In this document: piece after piece, positions 46,841-60,138 of the stretch
How positions within the stretch are numbered: the stretch's first letter is position 1
Layout: every line of letters begins with the position of its first letter
Origin: Elysia chlorotica
Lineage: Eukaryota; Mollusca; Gastropoda; Plakobranchidae
Assembly: GCA_003991915.1 (NCBI GenBank)
Contig: RQTK01000100.1
Coordinates: 401,768 to 465,767, forward strand
Reading direction: 5' to 3'
Length of the DNA: 64,000 nt
The notes under the pieces: generated by a model
What the model saw: only the letters and a program-made list of their open reading frames with translations
Told to the model about the DNA's origin: nothing
The model's database searches: none
Program-made: the position numbers and the translations under genes

Positions 46841-47074
46841 GCGGGGGTGGGGTTGCTCTACAACCTAATAAGGTGTGACCTGTTGCTTCACTGGTATATG
46901 ATGTGCTAAACATTGTGGGAGAGGAGACACATACGGTGAGAATTACCTTACGCCATTGTTAGATCAGATTTCTCGTTTGTGGTGCTGCATAGGCAGGGGT
47001 CAGTGGGATTGCTGTGGTTTTCATACAGAATATTAATTTTTATCTTTGATGGTTTTTGCAAGAGATACAGAGAA

Positions 47075-47180
<106 letters not shown>

Positions 47181-47211
47181 AGGGAGAGAGACCAAGAGAG
47201 AGATACGGACT

Positions 47212-47291
47212 GACAGACAGAAAGAGGTAAAGAGGGAAAACTGTTGTTTTTTAATCTCTTCACTATAAACAATTGCATTACTAACTGTATC

Positions 47292-47346
<55 letters not shown>

Positions 47347-47435
47347 GAAAGACAGACAGACAGACAGACAGACAGAAAGAGGTAAAGCGGGAAAACTGTT
47401 GTTTTTTAATCTCTTCACTATAAACAATTGCATTA
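47212..47435 (+). repeat. 155-bp duplication containing (GA)n and (CAGA)n
   Basis: 'aaagaggtaaagagggaaaa...caattgcatta' at 47221-47280 recurs at 47376-47435 with one clear substitution. Between them lie (GA)n (47294-47342) and (CAGA)n (47351-47376). Confidence 0.9.
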
Positions 47436-47539
47436 TCGTTTATAGGTTCATTTCGAGGTGCTCTAAAGTTCAAAACTTCTTTTTTTAGAATGAATGACAA
47501 TCAATAGGCACCGAAAACAAAATACCTCAAAATCATCAA

Positions 47540-47600
47540 CTCTTTCATGCTATTTATAAGACGCTCAAATGGTATTGCCTCTTTCATGCTATTTATAAGA
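47540..47600 (+). repeat. 39-bp spaced direct repeat
   Basis: 'ctctttcatgctatttata' plus 'aga' occurs at 47540 and again at 47579. Confidence 0.9.
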
Positions 47601-47604
47601 AGAC

Positions 47605-49460
47605 AACATAGCATTGTTTCCTTGTCAGCTTTTCGTTTGTCTCTTCTACTCGTTTTTGGCGTTTGTCATCTCAGCTGTATCCTTTTTCGGATTACTTTGG
47701 AAAGAGAAAGTTAATAACAAAGACAAAATAGATAGACATAATACTGCTGAAAACTGTAGAACTGTGTTTGCACATCAGTCTTTTGAAGGCTTTTTATTTC
47801 AATTTCCTTTTATGTTTTTTTCCCCTTTCAAACAGCTTTAAAATGGCTGGATCGAGTATGGATTCCTTACAATAAAAAGGAAAAGGCAAGATGTCTTTTC
47901 CCTTTGAACGCTCTTGCTTTTGGTTCTAAAATTATTTTTAGATTGTGGTATTTAATTAAGCAAATATATAAGTAAGTAAGCTTTTCTGTATTTTGCGTTT
48001 ATTTTAATTAGCCAAGCATGCAGCAAAAGAGAAACCAACCAATCGAAATCAAACGGTAGGGAGAGTTTGGAATGAAAATCGAAAGTAGTGAGTGGAAAAG
48101 TAATTACAATGCAGCAATAAAACTGTAAGTGGGCTTCATTAAGACACAATAAAAGCTTTAAAAAAAACTAAAAAAAAACATACTTCGCGTCCGGGAAGGA
48201 CAGAAAAACGTACCGTCGTAATGGGTTAAGAGCAAAACTAGGGCACAAAGAAATGTTTAATTCGGTTGGAGCAGCCGCTTTGATGATTGATCCTTTTGAA
48301 TATAGATTTTTCATAATTATTGACGTTTTACCCGCAATCAAATATGGCTATGTTCTGTGCGAAAAAAAGTTAAGACTGAAATAGTAAAATAAAAGTGAGA
48401 TTTTCACATAGTTATATTCCTCTCAAAATTATATTCCAGAGAACTCAAGTGCTATCATATTATTTGCGCACTTTATTTATGAAAGGGAAATGTCCAATTT
48501 TTTCTTAGCACCATATTTTCCCGTACGAACAAACCTGACGGGTATTGAGGACTGCGTATAGAGCGCCATTAGCCCGGCCTCGAAGCCGCGATACGTTCAA
48601 AGATGTTAGAATCTCAGCCTGTTCAAATAGATCGATCCATTGCAGTGTTTTCTCTAGAGGTGTGATCAAAAGTTGAAGATCTTAGATTTTTGTTGATTTT
48701 TTTCCTTATTTGAGGGTGATTTTGTGCAAACCTCTGTGGAGTTCGCTTATTTCAATATTTGATGAAGAAATGTGTCTGAATATCGCCCACCGTTTGTAAC
48801 TCGCAACTTTGATTGATGTTACTGACTGTGAATGGGTATCTTAAGAAGAAGAGATGATAGTATTATTTTATATGATCCAAACTGGAGCGTTATTTTACAA
48901 AAATAGTTTCCTGTAGCAAATCGTAGTTATTTGAACTAATGTGTTTGAATTTCATAGATGAAAACTTCATTATGGCTATTACTAACTAATTTTGTATAAC
49001 CTTTTGGTATTTCATTCAACGTCATTTTTAATTTTTGGTTGGATAATTGCGTTGCTTTCCAAGTAACTAAAGGCTTTTTAATTGTTGATTTTTCTTTTAG
49101 GGTAAGTTTCTTTCATACCTATGATAACTGCAAGAACAGTGTAAATCATCAATATATTGATTCATTCTGTGCATTGCACAATGACTCATCTCTTGTTTAT
49201 CTCATAATAAAAAATGTTGCAAACACTGAAAAGTGAAACCTTCAATACATTCGTATTTGCTGGATTGTGGCTCGACTTACCACACATGTTTCTGAGACTG
49301 GAGATTGAATCAAGTACCTATCACAGCCTAGTTGAATCAAAGTAAGATTCATTGTTTTTAAATCTCACGAAATCAAAATTATCCTCACTAATATATTTTT
49401 AATCGTGCATAATTATCAATATTCTTTCATTTTATATTAATCTGAAATTAACTTTTTGGG
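47605..49460. other. AT-rich stretch, nothing recognised
   Basis: No supported feature. A GC-richer, CpG-containing bit at about 48530-48620 is unassigned. Confidence 0.5.
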
Positions 49461-49531
49461 TGAAAAGTTTACACTCCTGGGTGACAAAGGCCCCTGGCAA
49501 GGTTTTTTTTTTTATTTTCGTTAGTTTGACG

Positions 49532-49616
49532 CCCCGAAAGTTTGATGAGATTCGAACCTTGGTCGTCTTGTAATGAGGCCATCGCTCTATCTACTGGGCA
49601 TTCTGGTGCCCAATTC
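49532..49616 (-). mobile_element. tRNA-like SINE head (minus strand)
   Basis: Minus strand: 'agtagatagagcgatggcc' fits an A box and GGTTCGAATCTC a B box at tRNA spacing. Preceded by 'gggcaccagaatgccc', itself a small hairpin, and followed by an A-rich run. Could be a SINE head or a tRNA pseudogene. Confidence 0.5.
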
Positions 49617-49923
49617 CATGCAAGGCAGTCCAGCCACAGAGTCTTTTCGTAGCTCAACCTATCTTTAATGTCAATTCTAAACACGTTATCGATTTTTTAA
49701 TGTTAAAACACAGCCAAGAGAAAGAAAAACAGAGCGGGGATTAAAAAAAAGCAAAGCTCGGGTCAACCGGCAGGTGGTGAGCTGCCCGTGCGTGCTCACA
49801 TTGTTTTGTTTGTTAGTGAGTTCTAAAAATATCTTGTCAGAGTCTGACATTTCCCAAAAAATGGCGACATTTGTAGACAGAATTAGCTTGGCAGTTGTTT
49901 GTTTGTTTGGTATGTTTTATTTT

Positions 49924-50032
49924 TGTTTGTTTGCTTGTTTTTGATTTTTGTGATTTCTGTAGGGTATTCGTTTTACTTTTTGTTTGTTTGCTTGTTGGTT
50001 TTTTGTGATTTCTGTAGGGTATTCGTTTTTTG
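49924..50032 (+). repeat. imperfect tandem duplication, 57/52 bp
   Basis: 'tgtttgtttgcttgtt' ... 'tgtgatttctgtagggtattcg' (shown in part) appears at 49924-49980 and again at 49981-50032. Confidence 0.85.
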
Positions 50033-50069
50033 TTCTTGTTTTGTTTTGTTTTTTTTTTCTTTAATCCAA

Positions 50070-51000
50070 CTTGTGACGCTGTTAGTTTCTGTTATAATTT
50101 TTTTCATTCTTCCCTTGAAAATCTGCCATAATGTCAGGACTTCTATATCTACCAATGGCCAAACTGTCTTACTGGATGTATGGTGGTTGTGTGAGCACGA
50201 GGAGGATAATTTGGAGACCCAAGACGAACTTCGGCATTCAAACCCTATCTAGATAGGGGTAGGTAATGTTTGAATCAAACAGCACTACATCTGCTGTTAT
50301 TATCTGTTTTAGTTTATGCGAAGAGATAGAGTGAGGAGGAGAAACTAGGTGAGAGGGAAAATAGAGAGAGACAGACAGAAGAAGGAGTGAGAGAGATAGA
50401 GAGAGGGGGAGAATGCTTGTTTACTTTTATGTAAGTTATAATTTTTGAATGGTGTATTTTGTTCCCCTCGATTCCTTACACATGCTTCGATTGTGAAATA
50501 TAAAGGATATAATTGAGATAAAAGTCAGAGAGGGATTCAGCAAAAACACAATAAATACTTTTAATTCAGCAAAAACACAATAAATACTTTGATAATTTCT
50601 GCTACTTTTTCTTTTTAGTATTATTAGCTTAAGAATAACAATTATGTGCGTTTTGCTTCGACAGCTATGATTGGATGGAAATTATGAATACTGAATACCA
50701 CGTAAACATGGTGTAAAAATCATAACCGTTTTCATTCTCTCAGGTTTAATTTAATGGTTAATAAAAAGATATGAGTATAATTGAAGCGGAAAAACATACT
50801 TTTTTGTTTGTTTGTACATGTATCACGAATTGATACGCGTCCGTTTTTTATTATTTTTTTTATTTTTTTTTTATCTCGGTTGTTGTTTTTTGCTGAGTGT
50901 GTTTTTTTAAATTGTTGTCCTCGTGTCGATGTCGACTGGGAGGAACATAATATCTTTTACTGTAAATGGACAATTAAGTGACATAATGAATAATCACGGT
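50070..51000. other. AT-rich stretch with a 29-bp duplication
   Basis: 'attcagcaaaaacacaataa...' is repeated exactly at 50535-50563 and 50564-50592. GA-rich sequence at 50320-50412. Otherwise featureless. Confidence 0.6.
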
Positions 51001-51019
51001 GTCGTGCAAAAGGCCAATT

Positions 51020-51300
51020 AAACGCTGTGGATGATGATACGACCCAAGCCTAGGCTAGGCTGACTGGCCGCGCCGGCTGGCTGGACCAGTGGACCTCTCT
51101 CTGAGTCTCTCCGCGCGCCCGCAGGCTCGGCTGTGACTCGGGCAGCCCTCGGAGCGGGAAAACCCCCTGAGTATCGCAGCCTTCCGAGCTCACGCCGGTC
51201 CTCTAGGCCTGGGCATCGATCTAGATCTAGGCTGGATCTCGGGGACTCGGAGCGAGTTGGAGCGCCACTAGCGCCCACCTACCGACCCTGCCCGGATCTA
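51020..51300 (+). promoter_or_regulatory. CpG-rich island, candidate promoter
   Basis: Dense in G+C and CpG in otherwise AT-rich surroundings, with CGCGCC, CGGAGCG and similar strings and no TATA box. Candidate donors follow at 51332 (GTGAGT) and 51421 (GTGAGC), then a candidate first coding exon at 52365 on +. An 85-codon minus frame starting at a GTG is open here, as expected from GC-rich DNA. Promoter role is inferred from composition and layout. Confidence 0.45.
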
Positions 51301-51420
51301 TGATAGAGAGGAGCGAATAATTTCTATAGCTGTGAGTAAACCATTCTCTCTCTTTCCTCTCTCTTCACCCTCTCCGGCTTTCTCTCAAGAGAGGCGGCTG
51401 CTAAAATTGCTTGGCTATCG
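51300..51420 (+). other. possible 5' UTR exon
   Basis: Lies directly right of the CpG island, is pyrimidine-rich and ends CTATCG at the donor GTGAGC (51421); GCT/GTGAGT at 51332 is an alternative donor. Transcript start unknown. Confidence 0.25.
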
Positions 51421-52249
51421 GTGAGCTTCGGAGAAAGGAATGATTCTCTCAGTGACAATTATTCGTGCTGACTTTAGTTCTCTGTGGCAAGTGTGTTTAC
51501 CTTCATCTCATGTCACTATAGTGAACGCTGTTGGCTGCGACAGTCTACTCTGCTTCCAATGTGGGTGTGTTGTGTTTCCGGTGAAATTCCCAGAATAATT
51601 TTCTAGGTTGCTATTTTTGTACACCATCGGCAATACTTTATTGATCTGAGATCAATAATCCAATGAAATATCACTTTATCGATTAAAGTTTTAAAACAGA
51701 CCTGTAGTTGGCAACGCGAGAGCCTTGTGTTTGTCTTAGGGTTAGATATTGTATTGCCCTTTCGAAAAACTAAAAAAGTCAGGTGGCATTACCTAACATT
51801 AAGAGTTGTTACCGTATAATTCCTTTTGTGTTTTCTTTTCGTCAAATACTGCTAGAAAGACAGGCCTCTCTGTTCCACACGATTGTGCAAAATGATGTCA
51901 CGTCTACGATGTTAGACTAATATCAAGCTGTTTTCGTGTCTCATTCAAAAAACATTAACTACGCAGTAGTCGAGTAAGTCGAATTTACTGACTGCAAGGG
52001 TATGTACTTATAACCTTTTAAAATAACGTCGTGCATTGCAATACAAGATCTATGGCGATGCCGTGCACTATAATTCAGCATCAATGCTTTCTATGTGTGC
52101 CCGTGCGTCGTAAGTAAACTTTACCCTTTATCTGGGAGCCAGCGCGCCTCAGGCGACACACACGCCCAGATAGATGCGTTGGAATTTTAAATAACAAAGA
52201 TACGTCGCCAGCATTGATCTCTAGCTCTGTGTGTCCTTTGGAGTTACAG

Positions 52250-52436
52250 ACGGCGATAATTAGGGAGAAGGAAGGTTTGGTCAAACAAAGGGAGGCAGTA
52301 CAACTGATCGAGGGAGTGTCATTCATCCGTGATCTACTTCCATCTGTCACTCCCTGTCACCACCATGGGCAAGACGCGACATCCGGACGAGACTGGCCGG
52401 AAATTTACCGAGGCGCTTTTAAACAAGAACCAAAGG
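52250..52436 (+). CDS. candidate first coding exon
   Basis: ATG at 52365-52367 in the context CACCATGGG, an optimal start context, opens 24 codons (MGKTRHPDETGRKFTEALLN, then KNQR) ending exactly at the donor AGG/GTGAGT (52436/52437), phase 0. A plausible acceptor, GTTACAG, ends at 52249 and the 115 bases from there to the ATG contain no upstream ATG. Coding part 52365-52436. The peptide is polar and charged, without signal peptide. The gene would continue to the right, but I could not identify exon 2; the next 10 kb hold only repeats and AT-rich sequence. Product unknown. Confidence 0.45.
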
Positions 52437-52654
52437 GTGAGTTCCAACACGGTGTCTGCGTGTCTCTCCTAGTATCAGTGTGTGATCCATTTTGAATTTT
52501 TATTTTGAAAGTTTTGTATGTTAATGTTTGTTGTTTTGCTCTTACGAGACTTTCAAATTCATTTCTGAAGTATATCGGATTTTGTCGATTAGGTTTCGTA
52601 ACACGAAGCACTACTAAAAGTACCATTTTCTTACTGTTGTTTTTATCTCTGATC

Positions 52655-52768
52655 TTTTTCTTTTCTTCTTCTTCTTTTTCTTCTTCTTCTTCTTCTTCTT
52701 CTTCTTCTTCTTCTTCTTCTTCTTCTTCTTCTTCTTCTTCTTCTTCTTCTTCTTCTTCTTCTTCTTCT

Positions 52769-52803
<35 letters not shown>

Positions 52804-52825
52804 TTTTTCTTCTTCTTCTTCTCCT
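52655..52825. repeat. (TTC)n microsatellite
   Basis: About 110 bp of uninterrupted TTC (52681-52790) with imperfect ends: a long polypyrimidine/polypurine mirror-type tract, inside the presumed first intron. Confidence 0.98.
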
Positions 52826-52829
52826 TCAT

Positions 52830-53455
52830 TTACTGTGACCTTTTATATCGTATTTACCAATGCGTCAGGTAGAAAGATGATTCATCGAACAATATTTATT
52901 TGTATATAAGCGCTTTTTTGTGCAACCATAGGTTCCTCAATTATGCGCATATTTATACATGATAAGATATGATACAGGGGCTCTATGTTTTTTCTTCTTC
53001 CCCAAAGCATGTTCGCTTACTCTAAATGACATTAGCACTCTTAACGATTTCTTGTTCGCTGTCATGTGACGAGTGTGTCTGGCGTCGCAACAGTGATTTA
53101 TGTGAATGTATCCAAATGCAATATCTTGCTGAACATGGCTGTGATCTCAAGCATGGATGCTGAGAATGTATATCACTCTTTGGTATTTTGAGTAAGCAAC
53201 GTATTCGAACATAATACGTGAGGTCCTTTTTAAGATGTCTAAGAAACTGGACAAATACATTTTTAATAGGGATCAGTACATGTTGTGTTGCCGTGGTAGT
53301 TACAGATCAATGTACTCTTTGAATAAGTGAATAATAATGTCATATTTGGGGCAATTCAAATTTAATTGTTTGATAAACATTTCCTGGTACATTTTCAATT
53401 GTTGATGCTGTTCATAAGATTAACTAGTAACCTGGGCTGCGTTTTTTAGGTATTC
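52830..53455. other. AT-rich stretch, nothing recognised
   Basis: No supported feature. Confidence 0.5.
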
Positions 53456-53470
53456 TCTCTACGATTCGTG

Positions 53471-53540
53471 TTTATTATTATAATTTTTATTATTACCATT
53501 ATCATTATTATTATATTATTATTATTATTATTATTATTAA

Positions 53541-53583
<43 letters not shown>

Positions 53584-53584
53584 G
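53471..53584. repeat. (ATT)n microsatellite
   Basis: Two runs of ATT units, the longer about 53541-53583. Confidence 0.97.
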
Positions 53585-53589
53585 TTTTT

Positions 53590-54450
53590 CAACAAAAAGG
53601 TATTCTGAATAGACTTGGTGTGTGAAATTGATTTGATCATATAATTTAGAACACCAGCTCTACAATGTATTCGAGTAACTGTATAAGTGAATATATTGTG
53701 GTGTGGGAATCCTTTACACTATCGCCTTTGCTGGGAAGGCGTTTCTGCTGCATGTACAACCAACACGTCATTGAGAATGATCGATCAATATGACTGTTCG
53801 ATCACCGAAATTGTGTGGTAACATTTCTGCTTCAATATGTGGGTTTTTTGTTGTTGATTTTTAAAGAACAACGTTTCATACAGGTAAAACCCATTTCGTA
53901 ATCGATGGAATGCTATAAGAAATCCAATGCAATACATGTAAACTTTCAAACTTAGGTAGTCGAAATAGAGAAAAAAAATAGAGAGGATTGAGCCGATTGT
54001 ACCACCGAGCAACATGTTGGAAACGGTATTCCAGGGTGGAATCGCTGACATTTCAAGACGATTTCATTGACTCAGTAAGCGTATAATTATGGGATACCTG
54101 CGAAAGATTGGCACGATATGTATATCTGATTAAAAGACCGTAACTCTTAAAAACATTAAATGACTTGATATAATGTTCTTGCTATGAAATCTCTCAACAA
54201 TTTTGTTTGGTTTTTCCACGCATATACATTTTCTAGTTGAAGGTAATTATTTATCTCGTTGCTTTTCTCTACTTAGTTTCACCAACCCAATTATTAGCTG
54301 GGAAGTTTTACTGCAAGCCTCTCTGGAGAAATTCCTCGTCGAGAATTGTCTAAGAGCGGGGGCGTTTCTTACTGTTACTGGTTGAGGTTTTCTTCGGTGC
54401 AATAAACTTGAAACGGAGTGGATAAGAGAAATCAGTTAAATGTAATGGGT
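53590..54450. other. AT-rich stretch; one acceptor-like site
   Basis: CTTTTCTCTACTTAG at about 54277 is a strong 3' splice site on +, followed by an open frame (FTNPIISWEVLLQAS...) to a stop at 54385. Its entry phase does not match the 52.4 kb exon, so I do not call an exon. Confidence 0.3.
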
Positions 54451-54458
54451 GTACACCA

Positions 54459-54545
54459 ACAACAAAAACAAAAACAAAAACAACAACAACAACAACAACA
54501 GCAACAACAACAAAAGCAGCAACAGGATAAAGCAAAACAAAAACA
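54459..54545. repeat. (CAA)n / (CAAAAA)n simple sequence
   Basis: CAA and CAAAAA units mixed with a few CAG. Confidence 0.95.
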
Positions 54546-54549
54546 AGAA

Positions 54550-56215
54550 TAAAATATCAACTAGGAAACGGTGAAATAAAGACAGTGTACACAAGGAAAA
54601 GTAGAGTACAAAAAGAAGGAAAACAGATGACACAAAGATTTGTTTGCAGGATCCGTAGAGTTCAATTATTGTCCTGCATGAGTGTGCGTCATATCCAAAG
54701 CCTGCATCGATATTCTGCTGCGAGCAGGAAGAAAGGATAACAGTATGCCTGGGAGCGAAATGCTGCCTCATCGTTTCCATGGGGCTTCATTTCAAAGCAA
54801 TAAGTGTTTCATTTTTGCAGCGAAAATTAAGTTGGCCTTCAAATGTCATTCAATGTTGCAGTTCAAATATGGGAATGTAATATGTAGCTTTTTGATTCAT
54901 GTTATCACTGGTTAAAATGTATGTATTTTTTAACTCATGTTTTGCTTGGCAAAATCACACTTTGATAAAAAATTATTGACTTCGATTTATAATCCTTAAT
55001 ACAATAGGAAATACAATAAAGTCAAAATAAAGAGTTTACCTTCTTGTAATATATGTTATGCATTTAAAAAACTTGACAATTATTGTTAAGTGGGATTTAT
55101 ACAATTTAGGAATTAACTGACCAAACAATTGGTTATTCTTTTTTTTATAAATTACATAGTTATCATTATCCACTTTACTGCAAAGAGAGAAACTTAGTGT
55201 GAGCCCAAAACAATAGCATCCATCACAGCCCCATTGCAATAATTAAATTTGATTTTCAGCTCTATATATATGATTATTCATGTACTTTGATGTGTCAGCT
55301 TTGATCATTCGCATCATGGTTCTACTTGCAGTCAGTCTATCGCCCACTCAAGCGTCTTCCCCCAAAAACACGCACACATAATAAAAGTAGGAAAAACGAA
55401 ATCAGATGAGACGAAATACAAGATTGGTTGCCATCATTGTAATTTTGCTTTCATTGAGAAAACCGGATTTAACTTTCATTAACATTAAGAAATATATGGA
55501 TCCAAGATTGTAATCCAGATCAAGGTGTAATACATTATAGGCTTCTTTGTGATTTTTCCAACCCATTAAGGCTCTGAGAGAATAAGATCGTAAAATTGAA
55601 ACTCTAATGGATTGCATTATTTTTAAGACAAAATTAATTTTTTTTTGCTTGCAATATAACCTCTATTTACTTTATATTACCTGTATCTTGACTCCATAAC
55701 CCTGTTATGATAGGTTTGTCTGTGACAAGCAGTAGTAAAAACATGTATTTATGTGTGATATATTATTTTGAATTTTGCCTTTTCTCACAATATTTTTCAA
55801 AAAAATATTCAGTGGTATATTTAAGTGATTTTATGCGAAATATAACTGAATTTTTGCATTGACCGTGGCAATCGTTTTGTACACATGATAAGGTTTATGT
55901 CTTTATATCGATGTGAACCATTTGAGCACGAGCCCTTAATGAAATTGAGTTAGTTTTCCAGGAAAGTCACCTACACCGCACCTTCCATAGAAAAGTACAC
56001 AGCATACAAAGTTTAATAAAGAGACCAGAGTCTGATGCTATTAAGTTCATTCCACTCATATTGATTGTGTTTGGACCCAATCAGCCATAAGCCTTGTAAG
56101 TTTGGATGCGAAAGCTCAGCAATTCAGTCTGGTAGAGCATATCGATAATCTCCTCAATTGCTCGCTGTATCCTGGTTAAATACTTAATTGTTGTTGCTCT
56201 TACTGGTTTTATTGT
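54550..56215. other. AT-rich stretch, nothing recognised
   Basis: No supported feature. Confidence 0.55.
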
Positions 56216-56217
56216 TA

Positions 56218-56746
56218 TTATTGTTTAGTGATGATGTTGGGGTGGTATTCGTTTATTTTCTTTTACAATGGTTTTGTTATTTTTTGTTGTTGTGATGTTG
56301 CTGTCGTTGTTTTATTATTGCAGTTGACTGTTTTGTCGTACTTGATGTTTTTTTCTGCAATATTTTGTTGTTGTTGTTGCTATTTTGGTGTGTGTTTTGT
56401 GTGCACATTATACATTTGTTCTTGTTACTATTGACATCAAATTTGCATTTTACGTATTGACTTGTGTTGAGGTTCTTGTTTTGTTTTGTTTTTTTGTTAT
56501 GTTTTGTTTTGCTTCATTGTTTTGAGTAGTTTCCGTCAAAGTGTGGATCTTTATATTACTATATGACACTATCATTAAAGTGTCTCTCCATGGTATCAGA
56601 AATACCCATACTTATCTAAGAGTTTTGTCCATCGACCCATTTACCCACGTATTAATCCGATCTATCTATCTCTCATCTATCTATTTATATATCTATCTAT
56701 TTATCTATCTATATATCTAACTATATATCTATATATCTATCTATCC

Positions 56747-56832
<86 letters not shown>

Positions 56833-56964
56833 TTATTTATCAATCTATCTATATCTATCTATCTACCTATCTAGTTATATATCTATATCCTTATCAATGT
56901 AATCGTATATATAGTACAAATATTGATGTATCGTATTTTCTATACAGACATTCATGCTGTTAAA
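56218..56964 (+). repeat. large tandem duplication, unit 1 (about 747 bp)
   Basis: Begins 'ttattgtttagtgatgatg' and ends 'cattcatgctgttaaa'. It contains GTT-rich sequence, a unique block ('gtagtttccgtcaa'), and its own (ATCT)n array (about 56646-56892; pure for about 21 units). Confidence 0.93.
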
Positions 56965-57751
<787 letters not shown>

Positions 57752-57754
57752 GCT

Positions 57755-59205
57755 ATTTTAAAGAACTATAAGACCGACTGCCCTATAATTCCCTATATAT
57801 TGCCAAGACTATTATCTTTGGGTCATTATTGGTGCAACAAAAGTTGGTAATGGAGAAAATGAAAACTAGATTTGGCGGGTTAGCCGTTGTTGTCGATATT
57901 GGAATTTACCTAATTATCCAAACAAATTATGATCGTTGTTTTTTATGCCTGCAATTTTGTTGTGTCTCAGAGAATTTGATTTGCTGTTTTACATACGGTA
58001 CCAGTCATGTCCTCTTTTTTTTCATGTTGCACGATTGCAGATTCTACTAATGAAATGTTGATGTGGATATTGACGTTTTTTTAAACGTTTACATACGACA
58101 AAAAAGCCTCTCCGAGATTCATTTCTGTGAAACTAGATGTGAAACCACGAAATTTAAGGGATGGTCAATACTGAAAGGATTATTGATAATTTCAAAATGT
58201 TATATTTGGATGAATTTTTAGATTTATGGCTTTTTTATATTGGAAATTTAATTTAGGGTAATACTTGTCTTAAAAACGTTCGGTGAATATAAACTCTTAG
58301 TCTTGATATTTCAACAAGAATTTTATATAATTCTACTTAAGTGGGTGTATTTATAATAATTGACGTAGAGTGGTTTATTTCCAAGCAAATCTATTGCTGC
58401 TTTTCCACATCTTTCCTCTTTATCAAATCTCGGTGATTTCGCAAATGTTTCAGAGGGTTATCAAGAACATTGAGCGCTTTTTAATCTGAAGTGAAGGGAT
58501 ACAAATCGAATTCTAGAAAGGTTTGCAAGTCGGTATTGTTACCTGATTGAATGCCTAATATCAGATGCCTTTGTATGAAAAGACTTTTGTGAAGCTGGCG
58601 ATCGATATTCTGGAGTCAAAAGCAATACAAAATCATGAATTTCTTTTGTACCTACGTACAACTTTTAATGGCATTTCCATATGCATTATCAAATGCTTTT
58701 ACATACTTTTCTCTAGATATCCTATTCAAGACTTATAAATGATAATACCATTGTTTTAACTTTAGATCAAAAAATTTACTGAAAATTGAGTTGAAAAGAT
58801 AGCATTTTGCAATAGATTAAAATCTATGGTTTTACGTCTTTTCGTGTTGGTCTGATGGTGTCCTGACCAAAAAATGTGAATGGGACAAGTTGCTCTGATT
58901 GAAGTGAAATCTGTGAGCGTGATTTTAATCAGTCAAACATAGAACATTCGTGTCTTTCATATTTTAAGTCTACTTTAGCGTTTTTAAAGGGAATAGAGAC
59001 CTTTAAATGTTTTGTGTGAGTCAGAAGCATGTCATTCTGTTTTTTAAATATTAAAGTAGCCCCTAAAAAATCTTAGAAATATTGCTTTAAGATATCATGA
59101 TTGCCAAAGTCAAATAATTGTTAAATGATCCATTTGTTAAAAGGAAATTAATTGCAGTCAAAATCAATAAACAGAATGTTTAAATTAATCAACAATCCCG
59201 ATGGC
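57755..59205. other. AT-rich stretch, nothing recognised
   Basis: No supported feature. Confidence 0.55.
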
Positions 59206-59212
59206 TCCTTAC

Positions 59213-59376
59213 TCTGGAGAGCGTGTGGCTGATCACCCTCTCCAGATCTCCTGGCTAAGTCGATATCCAGATCGCGTTCACGGTGCCTAAGGTTAGCCCC
59301 AATAACAATGGAGATCCGGCTATTCTTAGCAAACGCCGCACGTTCTTTGTGCGCGCTCTTGTTCCAGTGTTTGATT
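59213..59376 (-). CDS. candidate coding exon
   Basis: A minus frame is open from before 59400 to a stop near 59148, with balanced, charged composition (KSAHKERAAFAKNSRISIV, then LRHRERDLDIDLARRSGEGD). A reasonable donor CCAGA/GTAAGG lies at 59213/59212, exit phase 1. The acceptor side is poor; the left boundary given (59376) is the AAAAG before AACTG and is uncertain. Not recognised. Confidence 0.27.
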
Positions 59377-59404
59377 ACATCGATAACAGTTCTTTTAAAC
59401 ACAC

Positions 59405-60040
59405 ATGTATTAGAAAAGGTGATAATCGTTATTCATCATCGATCTGAGAACAATTTGGCCCAAAAGAATCAATACGTTAATTAGACTGCTCATGTTTTCA
59501 GCGTACTGCATGTTGGTACGGAGAGGTCGTTTTTTTTTTGTGTGAGGCAGAGGTCCAATAATTGCCAGATATTGGTTGGCGTTGCTTTTTATATATAACC
59601 ATAGTTCTATAGAGACGGTTTGTTTCAAGAAAAATGAAAGTGGCTGCCGCACTTAAGGCATTGTTTACAACTAGTTTTAACACGATGCCGAGGCCTTAGA
59701 TATAAAACATCGTTAGTGACGCTCTCTGTGGCGTGCACACACACTGGTGGTTAAGTTCCCAAATAGAAGGATATGATCGGAGTTGAAATTCACAGTTTAC
59801 ACTGTCCGAATAAATATTGTATGCAACAACGTTTCCTAAAATAATTTTACAAAGCTACAATGACTTTCGCCTGGCAATATTGTTTCGATTTCCCACAACA
59901 CACATACAACTTATTATAAGATATTGATTTATAAACAAAAGTGTTAAAGCTTTGGGGGAAACACTGTATTGTTATCTGACATTGTCCCGTTATGATGTTT
60001 GATTTTACGGATTGTGTTTTATTATTTTCAGCTTGCCTTA
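59405..60040. other. AT-rich stretch, nothing recognised
   Basis: No supported feature. Confidence 0.5.
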
Positions 60041-60044
60041 CCTC

Positions 60045-60138
60045 CGCTGTTTTCTCTAATATTTATATATATTGAAAGTGATGCTTTTTTTCTGCATCTA
60101 TACAGCAAATAGATTGCCCTTGGATCTAACGACGCCTG
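60045..60138 (-). CDS. weak candidate exon
   Basis: Minus strand: acceptor GTTCTCTCAG and donor GCGGAG/GTAAGG bracket 94 bp with one open frame (ASLDPRAIYLLYRCRKKAS then AT-rich codons). The AT-rich second half argues against coding. Confidence 0.18.

Noticed and set aside
49899-50252. 117-codon Phe/Val/Cys-rich frame resembling membrane segments
   Set aside because: Arises from TTTG/TTG simple sequence and its local duplication.
52505-52909. 134-codon frame on + rich in Ser
   Set aside because: It is the (TTC)n array in translation; minus frame gives poly-Lys. It lies in the presumed intron after the 52.4 kb exon.
53520-53600. Possible CRISPR-like or satellite periodicity in the ATT region
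   Set aside because: Only a trinucleotide microsatellite; no spacers. No CRISPR array exists in the window.
54277-54385. Possible second exon of the 52.4 kb gene
   Set aside because: Strong acceptor but the open frame requires a different phase from the phase-0 exit at 52436, and the phase-0 frame stops after six codons.
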